DNA of 64,000 nucleotides from Juglans regia (taxonomy: Eukaryota; Streptophyta; Magnoliopsida; Fagales; Juglandaceae), in the NCBI RefSeq assembly GCF_001411555.2, contig NC_049909.1, forward strand, positions 2,341,875 through 2,405,874, written 5' to 3'. The translations under genes and the position numbers were made by a program. The notes beneath the pieces are model-generated. The model did no database searches, had not been told where the DNA came from, and saw only the letters and a program-made list of their open reading frames with translations. This document shows positions 43,260-54,881 of this stretch, piece by piece; positions within the stretch are counted from its first letter, which is position 1; each line of letters starts with the position of its first letter.

Positions 43260-43673
43260 ATAATACAATTAGTTAAATCCACATATTCCTATCAGCTTAA
43301 ATTTTTTAGATAAGTAGTGATTTTACAAGGTATCAGATTAGAAGTCCTAAGTTCAAATTCTGACTTTACACTTTATCACATTTAATTAAAGATTCTAGGT
43401 ATTGAGTTACCCATTGATCAATGAGAGTTTGGCCCACACGAGGAAAAATGTTAAGAATATTATACGAATAATTAAAATTCACCTCTTTTAGCTTAAACTT
43501 TGAGACAAGTGGTGATTTTACACTACATGGCTCGAGTTTGTGTATTTTATTTCCATTATCAACAATATCGGAAAAAACTTGAGGATATCGATCCCGGTCT
43601 GGCCAAAGAGAGCCTCTTCATTGAGTGGTGGACACAGAATTGCATAGTTCACATCCATGTTGTAAAAAATATA
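43260..43673. other. Intergenic stretch
   Basis: AT-rich. A segment TAAATTTTTTAGATAAGTAG, then TGATTTTAC at about 43297-43326 recurs partly at 43491-43520 (TTAAACTTTGAGACAAGTGG, then TGATTTTACA), a small diverged duplication. No gene supported. Confidence 0.4.
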
Positions 43674-43674
43674 C

Positions 43675-43732
<58 letters not shown>
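43674..43732. repeat. Compound (AT)n(AG)n microsatellite
   Basis: About 10 AT units pass directly into about 21 AG units. Confidence 0.95.
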
Positions 43733-43733
<1 letters not shown>

Positions 43734-43788
43734 AAATTAACGATCGATATTGATCGAACATATCAATAATCCATTGGGAGCAGTCCAA

Positions 43789-43951
43789 CGTTTGGATATT
43801 AAGCTGAGTTAAGTTGAGTTGAGTTGAGATGATAAAATATTGTTAGAATATTATTTTTTAATATTATTATTATTTTGGGATTTGAAAAAGTTGAATTATT
43901 TATTATATTTTGTATTGAAATTTAAAAAAGTTGTAATGATGAGTTGAGATA
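43789..43951. mobile_element. MITE of the GAGTTGAGATGA family, cut by solo LTR C
   Basis: Starts CGTTTGGATATTAAGCTGAG and has the family core TTTGAAAAAGTTGAATTATT. It runs to GATGAGTTGAGATA, where LTR C begins, and a short remainder probably continues at 46735 (AGATAGGTTTAC). The LTR therefore landed in a pre-existing MITE. Confidence 0.65.
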
Positions 43952-43978
43952 TGTAACACCTGGATCCAATTAAGCTCA

Positions 43979-44014
<36 letters not shown>

Positions 44015-46734
44015 TTTTAGTTTATTCTATTTTATTTTTTTTTCACATGTAACTTCCGCACTTTATTCTTTTCGTCTATTTTCTTTTTACTCCCTAGGTC
44101 TTCCTCTCGTCCACGACATGCACACACACGCAAGACTTAGTTTCCGCATGCACGTCTCCCTCTTTTCTCTATGGTTTTCTTTTGGTCATCCTTTCCTCTC
44201 TATATATACTTACTGTTACCCTTAGTCTCATGCACACACACGACTCAGCCTTTCATCTGCACACACGTCTCTCTCGTCTAGTTTTCACCTCACATATAAA
44301 TAGACACATATGTTATCCCTGCTATTAGAACCAACCCAAACCGAGACCTCCACTCTAGCCACCTTACCACCTTCAAGTAGCCACAACCCAGCCACCGCAA
44401 CTCCACGCACGAAAATCAGTAGATCACTGTAACGCAAGAGGATTCTTGTTGCCAGCCACTGCTCGAGTGAGATCTCCTCTGCACGAAGGAAGACACAAAC
44501 CTCCAACACACTCTGTTTTCGACACCCCAAAAAAGAGTAATAAAATTGCCCCCTTCCCTCAGTTTTTCAGCCTCATTAGACGACGGAAAACCACCCAGCC
44601 AAACCTCAAACCGTCGTCCAAACACTCTTTGTCAGCCCTGATCAGCCGTACGTTCATCATCAACTCGGTAAGCCATGTTGAAAATACTTCCTGCCTCTCA
44701 CGTATTTTTTTCCTCATGACTTTGTCCCTCTCTCACCGTGCATCTCTCTCTCTCTTTCTAGTCCAGTGCATAGCCACCGAGTGCACCACCTCCCATCGCA
44801 CACTGCACCGTCACACATTACCTTCTCGGTGAGTCCCTGCCATCGATGCATTTTCCATTATTCATGTGTATGTTTATCGTTTGTTTTATTCATAAGGTGT
44901 ATTTATATATATATATATGTGTATATATATATATATAAGTAAATTTTTAACTTGGGTACTTACTAGTTTTAACCTAATATATTTATATATATATGGAAAG
45001 TTCCTAGTTTTAGTCTTCTGTTTTCGAGTGAGAAGTTTTTTTTGTTGAGTTTATATTTAAATAGGATTTTGCTTTAAGTTTCAATAAATATTATATTGTA
45101 TTTTGATAATATTGTTAATTAAAGTAAGTAAACCTATATTTCTTAAGAGATGAGTTTTGCATGACTTATTTTATGGAAAATTTTAGTAACCAATGTATTC
45201 TTTTTATTTATAAAATATTGTTGGTATTTTAGATATTTTGAATATTAATTTTTATTGAGTTATATAATTATCATAATACTTATTCGATAAATTTTCTTCT
45301 TCAGTATGAATTTGATTAAGTGGATATTGATGGTCTTAGAAAATGATGAGATTTTAAGGTTATGAAGATTTTTATATATTAAAGGATTAAAATAGGTTAT
45401 TTTAGAAGCTTAGGATTAAATATCGAAATGTGTGATTAATTGAAAATTTACGAGAATTACATGATTATTTTATAGGTAACGATTAATTATTGTTCAACAT
45501 TTTTTAGGAAAATTCTGAAAAAGTTAAGAAGTTCAGGTAAGCGGGGTTCCTATGCTAGACTTTGCATTAAAATAAAATGAACTAATGTCTTTTTTTTTGA
45601 AAATGTGCATGTCTTGTTATGAAAAGAAATCTGAAACGACTTCAGTTATTTGTTTTGCACTACTTATGAGATTCTGTTTAAGAATAAAGTATTTTCTGTC
45701 ATGACTGGTGTAGACATGAGCTTATTTTTGACATTCTGTTTCTGAACTTTGAAAAAGAGAGCGAATATGAAATTCTATGCATAAAATATGTTTTGTGATA
45801 TGATTTTGTTCTGTTCTGAAGATTTTCTGTACTCTGATATGATATGATGTGACTTTTGAAAACCTCTGGCATAACATTCTGTTTTTGTTATTGTTCTGTT
45901 CTGACCTCACCACGGGTGTAAAACTGTGGCCTTTGTTCGGGTTGGTACCAGCTTTTCTGTTTATGGTGCACCTACTTTGGAAACAAAGTAGTTTTCCGCG
46001 TGATCTTTCCTATGTGCACACTCGGGACTCCGAAAATGAATAAGGAGAAGATTCACGTTCTGTTTCTACTTGCACAACCCTACCACGAGGGTTAAATATG
46101 GTATTTGTTCTGATATGATAAGATAAGATGTGATGTTTCAGTTTATGCTATGCCAAAGGGATTTTGATTATGAATATTTTTAAACTTTCGCTCTGATATT
46201 TTTGATAAGATGTTCCAATGCTGCATTTCGAAAACATTATTCTGATTCTGCATTCTGAAAGAAAATATTTTTGTTATGCATTCTGAACTCTATAAATGCT
46301 CCTGTTTACACACTAGTATATATCCTCTATTTACTGAGTTGTTGATAACTCACCCTTTATCTCCAATTATTTTTTCAGATAATTTTGATGGTTTGGCTGG
46401 AGAACAAAAATAGGAAGTTTTAGCAAGGTGTGACGTCCATAGTGGAATAAGTGCCAGAGGGTACAAGTACTTATTTGAGAGTTGTAGTTAGTAAACTGAT
46501 TTATTTTTTGGGTATTTTGATTTGATAAGTTAAGGATAATTTCAAGTTTTTAGAGGATTTCTAACTTACGTTATTGAGAAGTTCTTTATTGTCCCCATGG
46601 AGGAACTTAAATATTTTGATTGATTAAATTGATTAATATTTTATGGGATTTTTTGGATTTTATAGGTGTGTTATTTAAGTTGATTTTAGGTATTAAGAGT
46701 TAACTCTCCAAACCTTCGGGAACGGAGCGTTACA
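43952..46734 (+). mobile_element. Solo LTR C (2783 bp, probable Ty3-gypsy)
   Basis: Begins TGTAACACCTGGATCC, ends GGGAACGGAGCGTTACA, with the perfect duplication AGATA at 43947-43951 and 46735-46739. It parallels LTR A closely in layout: a C-rich leader with CT repeats (44040-44840), GTGAGTCCC donor-like site at 44830, AGGTAAGCGGGGTTCCTATG at about 45536, CATGACTGGTGTAGACATGA at about 45700, CCCTACCACGAGGG at about 46078, ACTGAGTTGTTGATAACTCA at about 46333 and TAACTCTCCAAACC near the end. It has no coding domain. Confidence 0.88.
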
Positions 46735-46739
46735 AGATA

Positions 46740-48425
46740 GGTTTACAAAGTGAGGTTTAACTTTCTTCTAAGAGGATTCAATCATCGAAAGTCCAAACAT
46801 GTTAAAGGATTTTAAAAACTACAACGTAAAGTCCAAGGAAGTCCAAGAATCTTGATATATATTCTTTAAATTAATATAAAGGAAACACACATTCTATAAA
46901 TGGAGTTAGGATGCAAAATCCTTAAATTAGGGACAAAATGATCATTTCTCACATATAGAGGGGTAAAATGGTAATTGTTTAATGAGTCAGTGATTTTATA
47001 TTTCTAGGTATATTAGTGAAAAGTTTCTAACCTTTAGAAATATCTCCTTATAGTTCTCGTTATTTCACGCTTTATTTCTTCACAATACAATCACTATAAG
47101 TTAGCCTCTAACTTGCTTTCAGGGTATCTAAGTGTATATGGTGGTAAGAAATCATCATTCATGTTAGTTAGATTATATATAATATATATACATATATATG
47201 TTAAGTTATATTATACCACGTTTTATATTTAAGTACGAAATTATTTGTTACATGTTATATTACCTCATGCCATGTTTAATTGTTGCACGCCATGTTCTAT
47301 CATGTTGTAGTCATGCTTACATGTCATGTTATCTGTCATTTCATTTCACACCACATCATGTCAGGAGTATAGAGTTGAGTCTTTTATGTTTATCATGACC
47401 TCAAGTGCTAGGAAGGGGTAATATCGTAGTAGAACTCCATTGTTCATACTAGAGTGTTTAAACTGATGTGAAATTTCCTGAATTGACAAAGTACCGTCAA
47501 TAGGCTTCGAATAGGGCCTAAGTAATTGGTCACCAAAGCGAAATTAGGCACCAATGCCAATGGTGTCAAACCACAATTCAATTTCATGTTATACGCACTC
47601 ATGTAGGTGTAGATACCTGTAACGGGATGAGTACATTACGTACTCGCAGCGAGTGCATATACCCATGGTGTGATGTGTATATTAAAAGTACTCACAGATG
47701 GTGTAGATACTTGTGATGTGATGCGATATCGCCATTGATACACGGTTCAATGGGATCTGTGTAGCATCCATAGTTCATGTCTAATTAAGCAATTATTTAT
47801 GGGAACAAGATTCCATGTTCATATTCAGTTTCAAGTTTAGTTAATGTCATGTTTATTTCGCATTCAGTTCAGTTCAAGTCAATTACAGTCCTTGTTAGTT
47901 CAGTTCATGTCAGTTTAGGTTATGTCGGCTCATGTCTTGTTAATTGCCAAGTCACATCACATTGACTCATGTTCATGTTAGCATTCATATTTTTACTATC
48001 ATGCATGCATCTGTATGCTGCTAGTTAAGTTGATTATTAACTTGTTGAGATTTATAATTAAATCTCACTTTGTAATCTCAACTACCATTCCACTCAGAAT
48101 GGTAGATCATGTGTCAGTATCAGGAGATGCGACAGAGGGTCGATTGGAGGAGGTCGATTAAGAATCAACGCAACGATGCATGGCTCATTGCTTTGATGCT
48201 CCGTTTTTTCGATAGTATTTTGACTTCCTTGACCGAGTTGCACAAACTACTCGATAGATTAGCCTAGTAGTTATATTAGTCTTTACATGTACTTAAGGAG
48301 CACTACCTCTGGTACTCACGATGTTACAGATATTTTGGACATACATGTAGCTTTTGGACATCTGTTATCTTAAGATGATGAAATATCTTTGGATGTTTGG
48401 GATATATCTTATTTGGTAAATAGTA
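46740..48425 (+). mobile_element. Probable further LTR remnant
   Basis: Noncoding, with the same style as the solo LTRs: AGAGGGGTAAAATGGTAATT near 46958, a TTTCAGGGTATCTAAGTG junction near 47120, repeated TGGTGTAGATAC.TGTGA motifs (47590-47720), a stretch rich in CATGTTA/CATGTCA (47200-47360, 47810-47990) and a 3' part with AGTTGATTATTAACTTGTTG. An end-like GATGTTACA lies at 48323-48331. No matching start or target duplication was found, so the limits are approximate. Confidence 0.4.
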
Positions 48426-48479
48426 TTACTAAAAGAAAACAATTATTACCTGCGAATATTGCATATTGTTAGATGCATG

Positions 48480-49817
48480 CTAGGTGTATTGCATCTTTAT
48501 TTATCATGGGGTAGGCAACCTTGTATTGCATGTTCCGATGCATCAGAGTCTACCAAATTGCAAGCAAAATCTTGGGGGCTTCACACACAGCAGGGCCCCA
48601 AAACTTGGGAAAAAATCTCAACATCGCTTGTTGATGATTTTTTAGAAGTTGAAGCTGATTCATTACAGAGCGCGATCATCTTATCCTACACAAGAAAAAA
48701 TAATATTAGCTAGTAGATATGAGATAAATATCTAACTAATACTAAATTAGATAATACTCAACTCTTACATAGTTTGCTTGTGCTTGAAGATGAGTCCATT
48801 CTCCATCAAGATTAGTGTGTAATTTAGCATACAAAGTTGTCAAGTTATACTTTGTAGGATTCTCTTCATAGACATTAAAAAAAAGTATATTATGGATTCG
48901 AAATGACTTAATTAAAATAATGAAAAATAAATTAACTTATTTTTACCAGTTTCTTGGAGAGACGATGAAAAGATCTCGAGCCAACATGATGATGGATCTT
49001 TAAGTTTGAGCTATTTATTTTATTTACATGACTCATCTCCTACAAAATATAGCAAAATTATAAGTCGATATTACACAGAAAAAAAGGAATATAATTTCTT
49101 GAAGTAATGCATTTACTTGATATGTCCGCTCCTCAGACATATCACATAGTTTGATCCACTCTTCTAGCTACATGCCTTGAAAATGATTTTGGCGTGCCTC
49201 CTCAGTATTTTCAAATTTCTGGTAGTGTTCATGGCATCTATGCTTATACTTATGGTATGCATTTTTCATCCGTTCATCAACGGTCTGACTCTCCTCTCAT
49301 CTCCCGAAATTAACTTCAAACTCATCCTTGAATATTACAATAGAATTAATAAACAATTTATACATCATAGAACACACTATGTTTAGTACTAAAAAAACAT
49401 GTATTTTACTTACCAAGCAATGCTTCTTTATATGCTCCTTAACATCTTGTAGAATTTGGACCAAGATGATGTAGGAATAGGTGCGTAGGTATGAGTAACA
49501 GTACCAACGTATGATGCCAGCCAAGCCGTTGGATCGCCATTGCCACTGGTGTGTTTGCGTCAATATTAACTTTAATTTTTTCCCATTTTGTGCTCCTTGT
49601 TCAAGCCAATGCCTTTTGTAATACCTTGATGTCTATGAGGTTGTGTAACAGCTGCATGAATCATGAAATAATACATTTCATAAGTTAATATCATAATTAT
49701 AATCTTAGTAATATATGTATTTATTCATAATTAACATACCATGGTCTGATTCATTGGATGCTGATAAGCCATCCTCACCAGGCGAGTCCAACAGTGAGTC
49801 AGGAATTGGTGTAGAGC
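48480..49817 (-). pseudogene. CACTA second gene, Transposase_24 (Ptta/En/Spm) type
   Basis: Minus-strand exon-like pieces carry the hallmarks of this family, a DNA-binding partner protein of CACTA elements. They are: an acidic segment at about 49740-49817; a central region at about 49440-49563; W(I)KLCDMSEERTYQ at about 49115-49165 with a GT donor; a SHVNKINSSNLKIHHHVGSR, SFHRLSKK-type exon at about 48955-49035; PTKYNLTTLYAKLHTNLDG at about 48770-48860; and a C-terminal piece at about 48560-48690 with EIFSQVLGPC. Stops and lost splice sites are present. Upstream of 49817 the gene is cut by the hAT-like insertion. Confidence 0.65.
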
Positions 49818-49929
49818 TAGGCTGTTCATCCAGATCCAGATATCCAAATATTTAAAAGCAGACGGGTATCCTGGACCCGGATATTCGGATTTATTACCCA
49901 AACTTTTTTTTGCTTTTTTTTTTTAATAT

Positions 49930-51552
49930 TCTTCAATAAACACGGATTGTTTTGCTTTTTTTTAGTTTTTTTAATACTTTTAAAAGCTTTTTTTATAGGC
50001 CTTTATTTTTATTATCTTTTACATAATGAATATCTTTATGTCCATTTTTTTAAATTTTTATTGCCCATTCAAAATTTTTATAAAATAAAATAAATAATAA
50101 TAGACATCAACACACAATATACTACATGTTACATTGTTTACATCACAATGCAAAACATTAATTTTACAATGAACAAATCTATGAGTTTCTCATCACAATG
50201 ATTTATATCTATGAGTACAACCATCTTCAAATTTCCTCCGTTGTTGATCTCAGAGAATTTCAATCACATTTAGAAGAATTCTGAACACTTCATAGAAAAA
50301 ACAAAGTCAGTGGCAGTTAAAGTTGAAATGTAATAGAAAATCATAGACTTATGAACAAGCAAAGGTGGTGTAGCATTAAACAAAGAAAAGAAAAGTAAAA
50401 AAAAATGTGATTGAATGGTGTAGCATTATACTAGTTTCGCTTCACTTTTACCTTTCTACGAATAAGTGTGCTAACAAATTTTTTTTTTTTAATTTTATTT
50501 TCCCTTCAGTTGCAACTTTCAATCATTGCTTGATTATTTAAGTTATCCACAACAGACCAACATTCATTCCAACAATAGAGAAGTTAGCAAAGATAACATA
50601 TGTTTGAGAAATTATACTGCAATAAAGGGATTTTAAGAATTTATGATATAGAGTTGGGGGAAAATAGGGCATGTAGAAGGAGTTCATTCCATCTTCTTAG
50701 TTTATCTAGAATTAGTTTGGAAACTCTTGTATCTAGAAAGGTTGTAGCTGGAAAGGACTCCTAAACAAAGAGAATTCATAAAAAAACAGTACATACATCC
50801 AAGTTAACAATGGCCTCTCAATTAGAGCCTGGGCAGAATGGCATAAATGAAACTCAAAACACACACAAACACACAATCATCCTTGCAATGCAAACAAAAC
50901 CAGAAACTACAACTACACCAACTCATAATCCCACATCAATCAATTAACATAAAACTCCAAATGAATCTCTTTCAATTTTTAATTGGGAACACCATGCCAA
51001 CTTGATACTACCATTTGCCATAGATTCCCCTACCTCTTCTTAATTTATTCCTACTGTTGAATAAGCAAAAATCTTAAAAACCAAAAATAAAAACAAAGCA
51101 AAAGGGGAAAAAACCTAGGGATTTTTACATTAAACTGGAGATATTATTGACCATCATTGAGTATTTGTTTGTTTTAAGACCAGAGCAACTGTCACTAGAT
51201 TTTGCATAACCATGAACAAGTTTCTAAGGTTGCAGACTATATAGTGAAAGAAAAAGTTCCAAAATGGGACCAACTCCCATCTGTATTTTGGCTTACAAGC
51301 ACAGTTTTTTGTAGGCTATAAGATAGCAATTGAAACCCTAAATCTCGAAATCGCACCAGAAATATTGAATTTGAGGATAAAAGCGACGCAAACAAAACCA
51401 CAAAAGAAATCCTAAAATTCAAGAATGCATGCACTAGATGTCGAACCGTAGGGACCGAATATTTAAATAATGGGGGGCAGAAAAATTGCAGGTGCATGAA
51501 ATCTGATAAAACCCAACTACTAGGGAGGAAGAAGGATGGGAATCATGGGATA
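49930..51552. other. Unassigned interior of the hAT-like element, left part
   Basis: AT-rich, with poly-T runs at 49910-50000 and A-rich plus-strand text. A minus-strand 86-codon ORF (51237-51497) has no recognised domain. Nothing functional supported. Confidence 0.4.
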
Positions 51553-51557
51553 CGGGG

Positions 51558-51987
51558 TGTTATGATCCCAATTAAACAACCCGCACCGTTTTGAAAGCCA
51601 ATAAAGGAAGCTGAACTGCGAGTCGTCTACTGCTTGCCGTTTAGATCAATAGTTGGTCGTATGTTGCAATTTTTTATTTTCCATTCTATTTTTCCTGTCC
51701 ACGTGTTGCATTTTCATGAGTTCCGTTAGTCATGGGCTACCTCCATATGTAAGCCAGAAATGGCACGGTGAGTGCATCTTGAACATTATTGCAGAAAACA
51801 TTTGTATTTTCTTTGGAAGGAATTGGGGACCTCGAATACCTCAAGGCGTAGCTATTTTTATCATTCTTCCTTATCGTGATTCTCTTTCTCATTTTATCAA
51901 GCATCTTGTGTGCAACTTAGTTTATTCATCACAACAACTATCTTCCATTTCCTTATTACAACATTATTTACAAGAGGGGTCTTAACA
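51558..51987 (+). repeat. 5' LTR of the gene-transducing retrotransposon
   Basis: 430 bp. Its plus-strand ORF of 110 codons occurs in the partner LTR as well, because the LTRs are duplicates; it is not a gene. Confidence 0.93.
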
Positions 51988-52016
51988 ATTGGTATCCAGA
52001 GCCACCAGTTCTTCAT

Positions 52017-52404
52017 GGGTGTGGTACGACTAAATAAACAACAATTGTTGTTGTTGGAAAAGATTTTGGAAAAATTAGATCATATGACTAAAATACTAGA
52101 CAGGATGCAACAAAATCCCAAGAGGGTGCAGGAATTTCTGGTACAGTGGCACAACCAGGAGGATGAAGAAGAGGTAGTAGAGTCTATGGAGGAAGGCATA
52201 GAAGATACATCAAAAGAGGAAAATATTCCGGTGGAAGCACTCGTCCACACCACCATTCCAGGGAAGGACGAAAAAGATTCCGTAGAAAGGGAAGTGGACT
52301 TAGAAAATCCAGTGGCAGTGGAGGAATTTGTGGCAGTGTCCACAGACGTCTATCCCAAAGAAATTTCCCTTCCTTCAGTTCTTAGAAATTCAATGCCGCA
52401 ATGA
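52017..52404 (+). CDS. Acidic coiled-coil ORF, possible element-encoded leader/gag remnant
   Basis: From the ATG at 52017, 30 bp after the 5' LTR, about 128 codons: a Leu/Lys-rich helix (QQLLLLEKILEKLDHMTKIL) followed by a strongly acidic stretch (EDEEEVVESMEEGIEDTSKE). Its place directly after the primer-binding site suggests the front of the element's own gag. No family-specific motif is present and the capsid domain is missing. It may be noncoding today. Confidence 0.35.
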
Positions 52405-52875
52405 AATTCTCAATTTTCAGAGGATCGAAACTTGCTACTGCATCCTGATATTATTAAGTGTGAAATCAGGGGTGATGTTCATCGAGATGGAGATTATCAT
52501 TGAGATCTTCCTGTAAGGATTTTTGCCCGAAGGACTCAGGCTTTTCGTGCTAGATTGTGGATTTTTGACCTTGGCATTCACACACTCTCTCAAAATCGCA
52601 GAGGATGGGACGTCAGAGGGATGATGAGAGCCAACGAAACTCAACAGTGGGTGCTCCATCCTCCCCAACCGGCAGAGGTTCAGATCAAGAGCGGGAAGCT
52701 CGAGCACCGCACGATGATGGGGTCAGATCTGTACTCTAGCGGCGAAAGGATGGGGATAGCTACTAAGGGTGCTGGTCTCGGGTTCATTCCACAACTCTCG
52801 CCATGCGAGCCACTTATAGTCTTACCGGTTTGCTATAAGTGCTCACAACACGCACTCACTTTTTTGAGAAAGAAG

Positions 52876-53104
52876 AAAATTCTGCATGCATCTACCTATG
52901 GTTTGAATACAGTTGATTCAACCTCATTGAAGTTTGATCGAGAGACCGATTATGTCCCTGTGTTAATAGTTCTGATAGATCAAGAGTCAGATTCTGATGC
53001 AACAATTGTACAACTCAGCCTAAGATATCGCCGGGGAGCTTTCATTGACACGATGAAAGCATTGAAGGATTTGGGACTGGATGTGTCAAAGGGAGCTGTG
53101 GCTT
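52876..53104 (+). pseudogene. Captured ACT-domain protein fragment (ACR12-like)
   Basis: Within a 262-codon frame (52555-53343), about 76 residues read ILHASTYGLNTVDSTSLKFD, ETDYVPVLIVLIDQESDSDA, TIVQLSLRYRRGAFIDTMKA, LKDLGLDVSKG. This is the junction of transit-peptide region and first ACT domain of the plastid ACT-domain proteins ACR11/ACR12 (family sequence recalled, not searched). ACT domains are small ligand-binding regulatory folds. The conserved FGDRLGAL is changed to LRYRRGAF, so it has drifted. Flanking residues on both sides do not continue the family, so this is a piece spliced into a chimera. Confidence 0.65.
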
Positions 53105-53339
53105 CTGGGCTGTCAGTGATTCGGGACGCTAATATCCACTCTGTATATGCTGCCTCGTTACCTACGTCACATCATAGTTTTTCTCCACAAGCTGTGAGAG
53201 GATTGTATAAAGGAGTTGATGTTGTTTGGGTGCTTTGTGTGAAAGAGGCAGTGATCACGACTCCGTTGCTTGATAAAATGTCACGAAGAGTTGGGTGTGA
53301 TTCGGCCAGAGCCTTGCTTTTGTACTGTGGATCCCGTGG

Positions 53340-53925
53340 ATGAACTTTGGAACCACTTCTGGAGTTGTTGTGCTTGCTGGAACCAATAGACCTGATATTT
53401 TAGACAAAGCTCTTTTGAGGCCTAGCCGATTTGATCACCAAATTACCATTGATAAACCTGATATTAAAGGCAATGACCAGATATTTCGGATCGACTTGAA
53501 AAGAATTAAACATGATCACGAGCCATCATATTACTCTCATAGGCTAGCAGCCCTCACACCAGGAATTGCCGGTGCGGACATTGCAAATGTGTGTAATGAA
53601 GTTGCTCTAGTTACTGCAAGGAATGAGAGAACACAGGTCACAATGGGAGATTTTGATGCAGCTATAGATAGGATCATTGGTGGTCGGGAGAAGAAGAATA
53701 AGGTGATAAGCAAGCTGGAACACCGCACTATTGCCTACCATGAATCGGGTCATGCTATTGCTGGCTGGTTTTTAGAATATGCAGAACCATTGTTGAAAGT
53801 GAAAATTGTGCCTTGTGGTACAGTAGCTCTTGGATTTGCCCAATTCATTCCTAATGAAAACCTTCTCATGACTAAGGAGTAGTTTTTTGATATGACATGC
53901 ACGACTCTTGGTGGTCAGGCGGCTA
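53340..53925 (+). pseudogene. Captured mitochondrial FtsH protease fragment (FTSH3/10-like)
   Basis: Continuous codons start at GTTSGVVVLAGTNRPDILDK and LLRPSRFDHQITIDKPDIKG (end of the AAA+ module; the usual RPGRFD is RPSRFD). They continue through LAALTPGIAGADIANVCNEV and INDRIIGG-like helices to the zinc-protease motif HESGH and the following FLEYAEPLLKVKIVPCGT. A TAG at 53880 stands where the family has glutamine, and matching codons run on to LGGQAA at about 53925. Walker A/B, the membrane segments and most of the M41 domain are missing. In plants this gene family has introns; here about 580 nt are uninterrupted, suggesting capture from spliced RNA. It is preceded by the ACT fragment in the same sense. 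Confidence 0.8.
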
Positions 53926-54881
53926 CAACTAATGTTGTTGAGACATGCACTGAGTCTGAAATTTATGAAGTCAAGGGACCTTTGAGTGAAGCCGGGATTC
54001 GTGGTGTTATCCTTTTGAGAACCTGGATTGAAAATCGCTTGACAAATGGAATTCAAGAAACTTCTCAAGACCAGGAACTGACACTCCCCATATTGCAAGT
54101 TATTTGCTTTGATTCTTTGAAAAGGCAATTTAAATTGGAACCCAATGCCAATCATGGGTTCAACGCTACCCTGGTACTCATATTTGAATCTTATGGACTC
54201 AACCTTATTGTCTACAAGCTCAATTGTGCCGTTTCATCGGCTGATTTTGAAAGTGTGTGTTTGTTGGTTGTTTGTTGGCTAGTTGTTGAGTGACAAGAGT
54301 ATCTTTGAAAGAGTAGAGCTAAATTGGATGGAGGGGAAAATATTGCACCTCAATTGTTTCAAATATGGACACTTAGGGATGTTCTGAGGTGGGAAGGAAT
54401 AAATCTGCTAAAAGTCTGGAAGTACCATTAGATAAAGTAACAAATCTTGTGGCCATTTGATAGAGGAAAGGGAAATGATGTGGTAGAAATGTTGAGTGTT
54501 GGGTTCATTTTTGCTTTCTCGACACTTGAGACCAAGTATTTGCAGAAGGGCGGATTGATGAAGGCGGCAACTTGCAGTGTCATACCATGGTTGGCCATTT
54601 AATGGCTGGGATCTAGTGTTGCAAAGACGGTTGCTGCCAAGGGATCGAAAAGGGTGGTTTAGCAATTATCTTCAAGCCTCAGGTTGCTATGTGTAGTTTT
54701 TGGATAGCTAGAACAGGAAGCTTCCAGTCACTATTTGATTTATCTTCAGGCAATGCAAGGAGATTTAATAGTTGGGTTTGTGATAAGAAGATCATCACTA
54801 CATCTGCACTTGCTAGCCAATACTATAGAGTTGCATCAATATCGCAACCTTAAGGACAAGGTTCTTTAAAATGATGGAATT
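53926..54881 (+). other. Unassigned interior of the gene-transducing retrotransposon
   Basis: A frame to 54293 (LSEAGIRGVILLRTWIENRL, LQVICFDSLKRQFKLEPNAN) continues beyond the FtsH match without any family I recognise; it may be another captured piece. 54300-54881 has no convincing frame. Its end (CAACCTTAAGGACAAGGTTC) looks like gypsy 3' untranslated sequence. Confidence 0.4.

Noticed and set aside
48420..48440. TACTAAAAGAAAAC as the left CACTA terminus
   Set aside because: Differs from CACTACAAGAAA at key bases and gives no matching 3-bp duplication with the right flank AAT; left open.
51653..51985. 110-codon ORF also found at 54977-55309
   Set aside because: Present twice only because both are LTR copies; no protein family.
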